A DNA stretch of 64,000 bases from Actinocrispum wychmicini (GTDB taxonomy: Bacteria; Actinomycetota; Actinomycetes; Mycobacteriales; Pseudonocardiaceae). Location: assembly GCF_004345645.1 (NCBI RefSeq), contig NZ_SLWS01000003.1, positions 620,001-684,000 on the forward strand. Direction: 5' to 3'. Positions within the stretch are counted from its first letter, which is position 1, and each line of letters opens with the position of its first letter. Below are positions 60,555 through 64,000 of the stretch, piece by piece. The position numbers and the translations under genes are program-made. Below the pieces are notes generated by a model. It did no database searches and was not told the origin of the DNA. It saw only the letters and a program-made list of their open reading frames with translations.

Positions 60555-61037
60555 ATGGACAGCACTGCTTCTCGCCCGTTGGCGACCCGGGTCCCGGTCC
60601 TGTTGGCCGTGGCTGTGTTCGTTGTGGCCGTTGACCAGTTGACGAAGGTCTGGGCGGAGTCGGCGTTGGCGGATGGGGCGCCGGTGCGGGTGGTGGGTGA
60701 GTTCCTGCAGTTGCGGTTGTTGTACAACTCGGGTGCGGCGTTCTCGATCGGTGCTGGGTCGACGTGGGTGTTCACGGTGGTGACGGCGGTGGCGGTGGTG
60801 GTGTTGGCGCGGTTCGTGGTGCGGCCGTCGTCGGCGGTGCAGGGTGTGGGGTTGGCGTTGTTGTTGGGTGGTGCGGTGACGCATTTGTTGGATCGGTTGT
60901 TGCGGCCGCCGGGGTTCGCGCGGGGGCACGTGGTGGATTTTATCGACTACAACGGGTGGTTCGTCGGGAATGTCGCGGATATCGTGTTGTTCGCGGGTGC
61001 GGTGTTGGTGGTGGTGGCGGGCCTCCGTAAGGGGTGA
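60555..61037 (+). CDS. lspA: signal peptidase II (LspA), divergent type
   Basis: LspA cleaves prolipoprotein signal peptides before the lipidated Cys, the step before Lnt (encoded at 2.3 kb). The 160-residue protein has four membrane helices, the N-terminal VAVDQLTKVWAE motif, NSGAAFSIG, and both catalytic aspartates: in LLDRLLRP and in VGNVADI. The usual GN before xxDR is TH here (GGAVTHLLDR), and the FNVAD motif is GNVAD. This suggests a second, divergent LspA. It is not beside the usual ileS or rluD genes. ATG 60555. Confidence 0.85.
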   Translation: MDSTASRPLATRVPVLLAVAVFVVAVDQLTKVWAESALADGAPVRVVGEFLQLRLLYNSGAAFSIGAGSTWVFTVVTAVAVVVLARFVVRPSSAVQGVGLALLLGGAVTHLLDRLLRPPGFARGHVVDFIDYNGWFVGNVADIVLFAGAVLVVVAGLRKG

Positions 61038-61074
61038 TGCGGGCCGGTTTGTGTCCGGCCCGCGATCGGGTGGT

Positions 61075-61962
61075 TCAGGTGAGTCGTTGGAAGACCTGGC
61101 GGGCGAGGTCGAGTGCGTGGTCGTGGCTTTCGGCGATGGCGTTGACGTCGAGGTAGAGGTGGTCGATGCCGGCTTTGTCGTGGATGCGGGTCATGGTGGT
61201 GAGGATGTCGTCGATGGTGTAGCCGGGCTTGGGGTTGACGCGGACGATGGCGTCGATGGCGTGCGGGTTGCGGCCGGCTTTCTCGGCTTCGGCGCGGATG
61301 GCGGCGAGGCTTTGGGTGAGGAAGGTGGTGTCGTAGTCGGCGCTGGGCATGATGGCGGGCATCCAGCCGTCGGCGCGGCGGCCGGTGCGGGCGAACGACG
61401 AGGGGGCGAAGGCGGCGAGGTAGACCGGTGGGCGGCGGACGGGTTTCAGTTCGACGTAGGTGGCCGGGATGGTCCAGTGTTTGCCCTGGTATTCGACGGG
61501 GTTGTCGGTCCAGTAGCGGGTGAGGATGTCGAGGCATTCGTCGAGGCGGCTCCCCCGCTGGTTCATCGGGACGCCGGCGGCCTGGTATTCCTCGGGTGAC
61601 CAGCCGGTGCCCATGCCGACGACGAGGCGGCCGTGGGTGATCACGTCGATGGTGGTGAGGGCGCGGGCGAGCAGGATAGGTGGGTACCAGGGGGCGATGA
61701 GGACGTTGGTGCCGATCTGGACGCGGCTGGTGACGCTGCCGATGGCCGCGAGGAGGGCGAGTGGGTCGAGGACGGAGTGGAAGGCTTCGGGGATGGTGTC
61801 GGTGCCGGCGTAGCCGACGGTGGGGTGGACCGGGGCGAGGATGCGGTCGCTGACCCAGAGGCTGTGGGCGCCGAGTTCTTCGAGGGCTTGGGCGTAGCCG
61901 GGGAGTTTGTCGTAGTTGTGGGCATGCTGTCCGGTTTGCGGGAGGTGGAAGCCGATTCGCAT
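61075..61962 (-). CDS. LLM-class F420-dependent oxidoreductase
   Basis: The 295-residue TIM-barrel enzyme belongs to the luciferase-like monooxygenase superfamily: MRIGFHLPQTGQHA at the N-terminus, ALEELGAHSLWVSDR, IGTNVLIAPWYPP, and GRLVVGMGTGWSPEEYQAAGVPMNQRG, which fits the F420-dependent subgroup. Substrates of this group are varied and rarely known. ATG 61962 is used; ATG 61974 adds four residues. It ends 38 bp from the lspA stop, convergent. Confidence 0.9.
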   Translation of the reverse strand: MRIGFHLPQTGQHAHNYDKLPGYAQALEELGAHSLWVSDRILAPVHPTVGYAGTDTIPEAFHSVLDPLALLAAIGSVTSRVQIGTNVLIAPWYPPILLARALTTIDVITHGRLVVGMGTGWSPEEYQAAGVPMNQRGSRLDECLDILTRYWTDNPVEYQGKHWTIPATYVELKPVRRPPVYLAAFAPSSFARTGRRADGWMPAIMPSADYDTTFLTQSLAAIRAEAEKAGRNPHAIDAIVRVNPKPGYTIDDILTTMTRIHDKAGIDHLYLDVNAIAESHDHALDLARQVFQRLT

Positions 61963-62061
61963 GCTCTCGAACATAGACTAGTTTCGATTTCAACCACCCC
62001 GTAGGGTGATGAATCAGCTACGAGCCAGCGGGGCGGAGGGGTCATCGAACGTCGCCGGGGT

Positions 62062-63237
62062 GTGTCGGTCGCGTTGATCGTGCTGTGTCAGAGCTCGCAG
62101 GCGCTGGTCGTCGGGGGCATCGCGCTGTTCCTGCCGTTGATCCGCGGCGACCTGCAGCTGACGTACGCGCAGGGCGGCGCGTTGGCGGCGGCGTCGACGT
62201 TCACGTACGCGTTGATGCAGGTGCCTGTGGGTGTGTTGGCCGATCGGGTGGACACGAAGAGGCTGTTCCTGGTCGGTCTGATCGGGGTGAACGTGCTGGC
62301 GTGCGCGTTCGCGGGGATTCACTCGTTCGGGTGGCTGGTGGTGACCCAGGCGGTGAGCGGGGTGTTCCGGTCGATGGCGTTCGCGCCGGGGTTGATCCTG
62401 ATCGGGCGGCAGTTCTCGGCGGCGAAGCAGGCGACGGCGATGGGGTTGTACGTGGCCGGCGGGTTCTCCTCCAGCATCGTGTTGAACCTGGTGGGGCCGT
62501 TGCTGGTGGGGCCGTGGGGGTGGCGCGGGGTGTTCCTGCTGTGTGCCGGGGTCGGGGTGGTGACGTTGGTGCTGTACGGGTTGGTGGGTGACGGGGGCGA
62601 GGACGCCCGGGAGCGGCGTCAGCCGCCGTTGCGGGAGTTGCCGGGGTTGCTGCGGCGTCCGGTGGTGTGGGTGACCGGGGTGATCCAGTTCGTGCGGTTG
62701 GCGACGACGCACGGGGTGACGATGTGGTTGCCGACGTTCGTGGTGGTGCAGAAGGGGTATTCGATCCAGACGGCCGGGTTTCTGGTGGCGATGGCGGCGG
62801 CGTTGACGGCGCCGTCGAACATCTTGGGCGGGTACGTGGCGGACCGGACCGGGCGGCCGTTGGCGGTGGTCGGCGTGTCGTTGTCGGTGGTGGCGCTGTC
62901 GCTGGTGGGGTTGGTGTTGGCGGACTCGTTGCCGTGGCTGATCGCGGCGGTGGCGGTGAACGCGGTGGTGATCCAGCTGTACTTCGGGCCGCTGTTCGCC
63001 ATTCCGATCCAGTACCTCGGCCGGTCGGTGGCGGGTGCGATCAGCGGGTTCGGGAACTTCTGCGCGAACCTGGGCGGGTTCACGGCGGTGTCGGTGCTGG
63101 GCGCGGTGAAGGACGCGACCGGGTCGTTCACGGTCGGGTTCGCGATGTTGGCCGGGTTGTGTCTGGTGGGGATCGGCGCGGTGGCGGTGTTGCGGCTGTT
63201 GCCGGCTCAGGCGCCGGAGAGCACGCCGAGCAGGTGA
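62062..63237 (+). CDS. MFS transporter
   Basis: The 391-residue carrier has twelve hydrophobic segments, with the loop 2-3 motif GVLADRVDTKRLFL and the repeat ILGGYVADRTGRPLAVVG in the second half. NarK/OFA-like anion carriers look similar, but the substrate cannot be assigned. GTG 62062 is the first standard start, yet the best ribosome site (GGAGGG, 62035-62040) sits 4 nt before an in-frame ATC at 62044 that would give an N-terminal ERRRG before the first helix. The gene overlaps the convergent aldolase by 31 bp. Confidence 0.88.
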   Translation: MSVALIVLCQSSQALVVGGIALFLPLIRGDLQLTYAQGGALAAASTFTYALMQVPVGVLADRVDTKRLFLVGLIGVNVLACAFAGIHSFGWLVVTQAVSGVFRSMAFAPGLILIGRQFSAAKQATAMGLYVAGGFSSSIVLNLVGPLLVGPWGWRGVFLLCAGVGVVTLVLYGLVGDGGEDARERRQPPLRELPGLLRRPVVWVTGVIQFVRLATTHGVTMWLPTFVVVQKGYSIQTAGFLVAMAAALTAPSNILGGYVADRTGRPLAVVGVSLSVVALSLVGLVLADSLPWLIAAVAVNAVVIQLYFGPLFAIPIQYLGRSVAGAISGFGNFCANLGGFTAVSVLGAVKDATGSFTVGFAMLAGLCLVGIGAVAVLRLLPAQAPESTPSR

Positions 63238-64000
63238 GCGACGGTGGCGGCCATGGCGTCGCGGGCCGGGGCGAGATACTTGCGGGGGTCGGTGGTGGTG
63301 AGGCCGTGGTCGCGCAGGGCGTTGGTGAAGGCGACGTTCAACGCCGTCCCGATGTTGATCTTGACCATGCCGTGCCGGACGGCGGCGCGCAGGGCGTCGT
63401 CGGGGACGCCGGAGGATCCGTGCAGGACAAGGGGAACCGGGAGCGCGTCGCGCAGGCGGGCGATCAGGGCGTGGTCGAGGGACGCGGTGCGGGTGTCCAT
63501 CGCGTGGGAGCTGCCGACGGCGACGGCCAGCGCGTCGACCCCGGTGGCGTCCACGAACTTGCGGGCGTCGTCGGGATCTGTGCGGACGCCGGGTGCATGG
63601 GCGCCATCTTTTCCGCCGATTTCGCCGAGTTCGGCTTCGATCCACAGGCCGTGTTTGTGTGCCCATTCGGCGGCTTCGCGGGTGGCGGTGAGGTTGTCGG
63701 CGTAGGGCAGGTGGGAGGCGTCGATCATGACCGATCCGCAGCCGGCGTCGGCGGCCTGGTGCAGCAGGATCTCGTCGTCGACGTGGTCAAGGTGCAGGGC
63801 GACCGGGACGGCGGATTCGGCGGCGAGCGCGGCGGTGGCGCGGGCGATGGGCAGCAGCCGGCCGCCGTGGAACTTCACGCAGTTCTGGCTGATCTGCAGC
63901 AGTACGGGTTGGTGGGCGGTTTCGGCGCCGGTGATGATGGCTTCGGCGTGTTCGAGGGTGATGACGTTGAACGCGCCGACGCCAACGCCGCCTTGGCGGG
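63207..64000 (-). CDS. class II fructose/tagatose-bisphosphate aldolase, 5' truncated
   Basis: The frame runs off the right edge, so the first residues are missing. The visible part starts near GAFNVITLEHAEAIITGAE, the conserved opening of zinc-dependent class II aldolases. It continues with VALHLDHVDD (zinc His), GSVMIDASHLPY, IEAELGEIGGKDG, the VGSSH segment, LVLHGSSGV and VKINIGTALN. The GatY/KbaY-like pattern and short loops point to a small ketose-bisphosphate aldolase. It cleaves ketose-1,6-bisphosphates to glycerone phosphate and an aldehyde phosphate. The internal ATG at 63878 is not the start. Confidence 0.92.
   Translation of the reverse strand, partial: RQGGVGVGAFNVITLEHAEAIITGAETAHQPVLLQISQNCVKFHGGRLLPIARATAALAAESAVPVALHLDHVDDEILLHQAADAGCGSVMIDASHLPYADNLTATREAAEWAHKHGLWIEAELGEIGGKDGAHAPGVRTDPDDARKFVDATGVDALAVAVGSSHAMDTRTASLDHALIARLRDALPVPLVLHGSSGVPDDALRAAVRHGMVKINIGTALNVAFTNALRDHGLTTTDPRKYLAPARDAMAATVAHLLGVLSGA

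Overview
The window is chromosomal DNA from a high-GC actinomycete, most likely a Pseudonocardiales member (Saccharothrix/Lentzea/Kibdelosporangium-type; an inference from gene content, not a database match). The pointers are RbpA, a split lnt-ppm pair, an MptB-type mannosyltransferase, an F420-type LLM oxidoreductase, mycothiol-era DUF families (DUF3090, DUF3097, DUF3224, SCO1664 family), an AfsR-type regulator, many GTG starts and frequent ATGA stop/start overlaps. I see no rRNA, tRNA, IS element, prophage or CRISPR array.

Layout. 0-12.4 kb is ordinary core chromosome: an SDR fragment, a lipoprotein, an SRPBCC protein, lnt and ppm (lipoprotein N-acylation and polyprenyl-phosphomannose synthesis), rbpA with a near-perfect SigR-type promoter, a UMF1-family MFS carrier, an Rpf-like muralytic protein, a GDPD, a PAS-GGDEF-EAL protein, and a quinone oxidoreductase divergent from its XRE regulator. 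12.5-18.4 kb holds a lipoprotein and a carbohydrate ABC importer (binding protein, two permeases, its own ATPase). Its first permease has a 5' frameshift, and its leader carries a HutC/DasR-like dyad. 18.4-21 kb is a TetR/FAD-monooxygenase divergon with a repeated operator and a MerR regulator. 21-30.5 kb has a Ser/Thr kinase, then a D-aminopeptidase (DppA)/M20 peptidase pair divergent from a complete dipeptide importer with a fused DppD-DppF ATPase: a peptide-salvage locus.

30.6-38.8 kb carries mptB, TetR and ArsR regulators, an internally deleted P-loop kinase remnant, an S66/S9 peptidase pair, and DUF3090 with its SCO1664-family partner. 38.9-49.7 kb carries an AfsR-like SARP-NB-ARC-TPR regulator, a zinc metallopeptidase, a questin-oxidase-like protein, DUF3097, an NfeD/SPFH pair, two small zinc proteins, AsnC, NudC and a quinone reductase. 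49.7-56.6 kb carries a secreted M14 carboxypeptidase, an epoxide hydrolase divergent from a WYL regulator across a dyad, a phosphotransferase and two unrecognised proteins.

The most notable region is 56.6-60.5 kb. A sequence matching the actinobacterial dif consensus (XerD arm and centre intact) lies at 56611-56638, about 310 bp upstream of a tyrosine-recombinase gene, and close to where the G/C bias of the + strand changes sign. Just beyond it is a two-gene nucleic-acid repair cassette: an ATP-dependent RNA ligase coupled to an HD-phosphoesterase/P-loop kinase (HD-Pnk architecture). The window ends with a divergent lspA, an LLM oxidoreductase, an MFS transporter and a class II aldolase that runs off the right edge.

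All assignments come from reading translated sequence and motifs; no searches were run.
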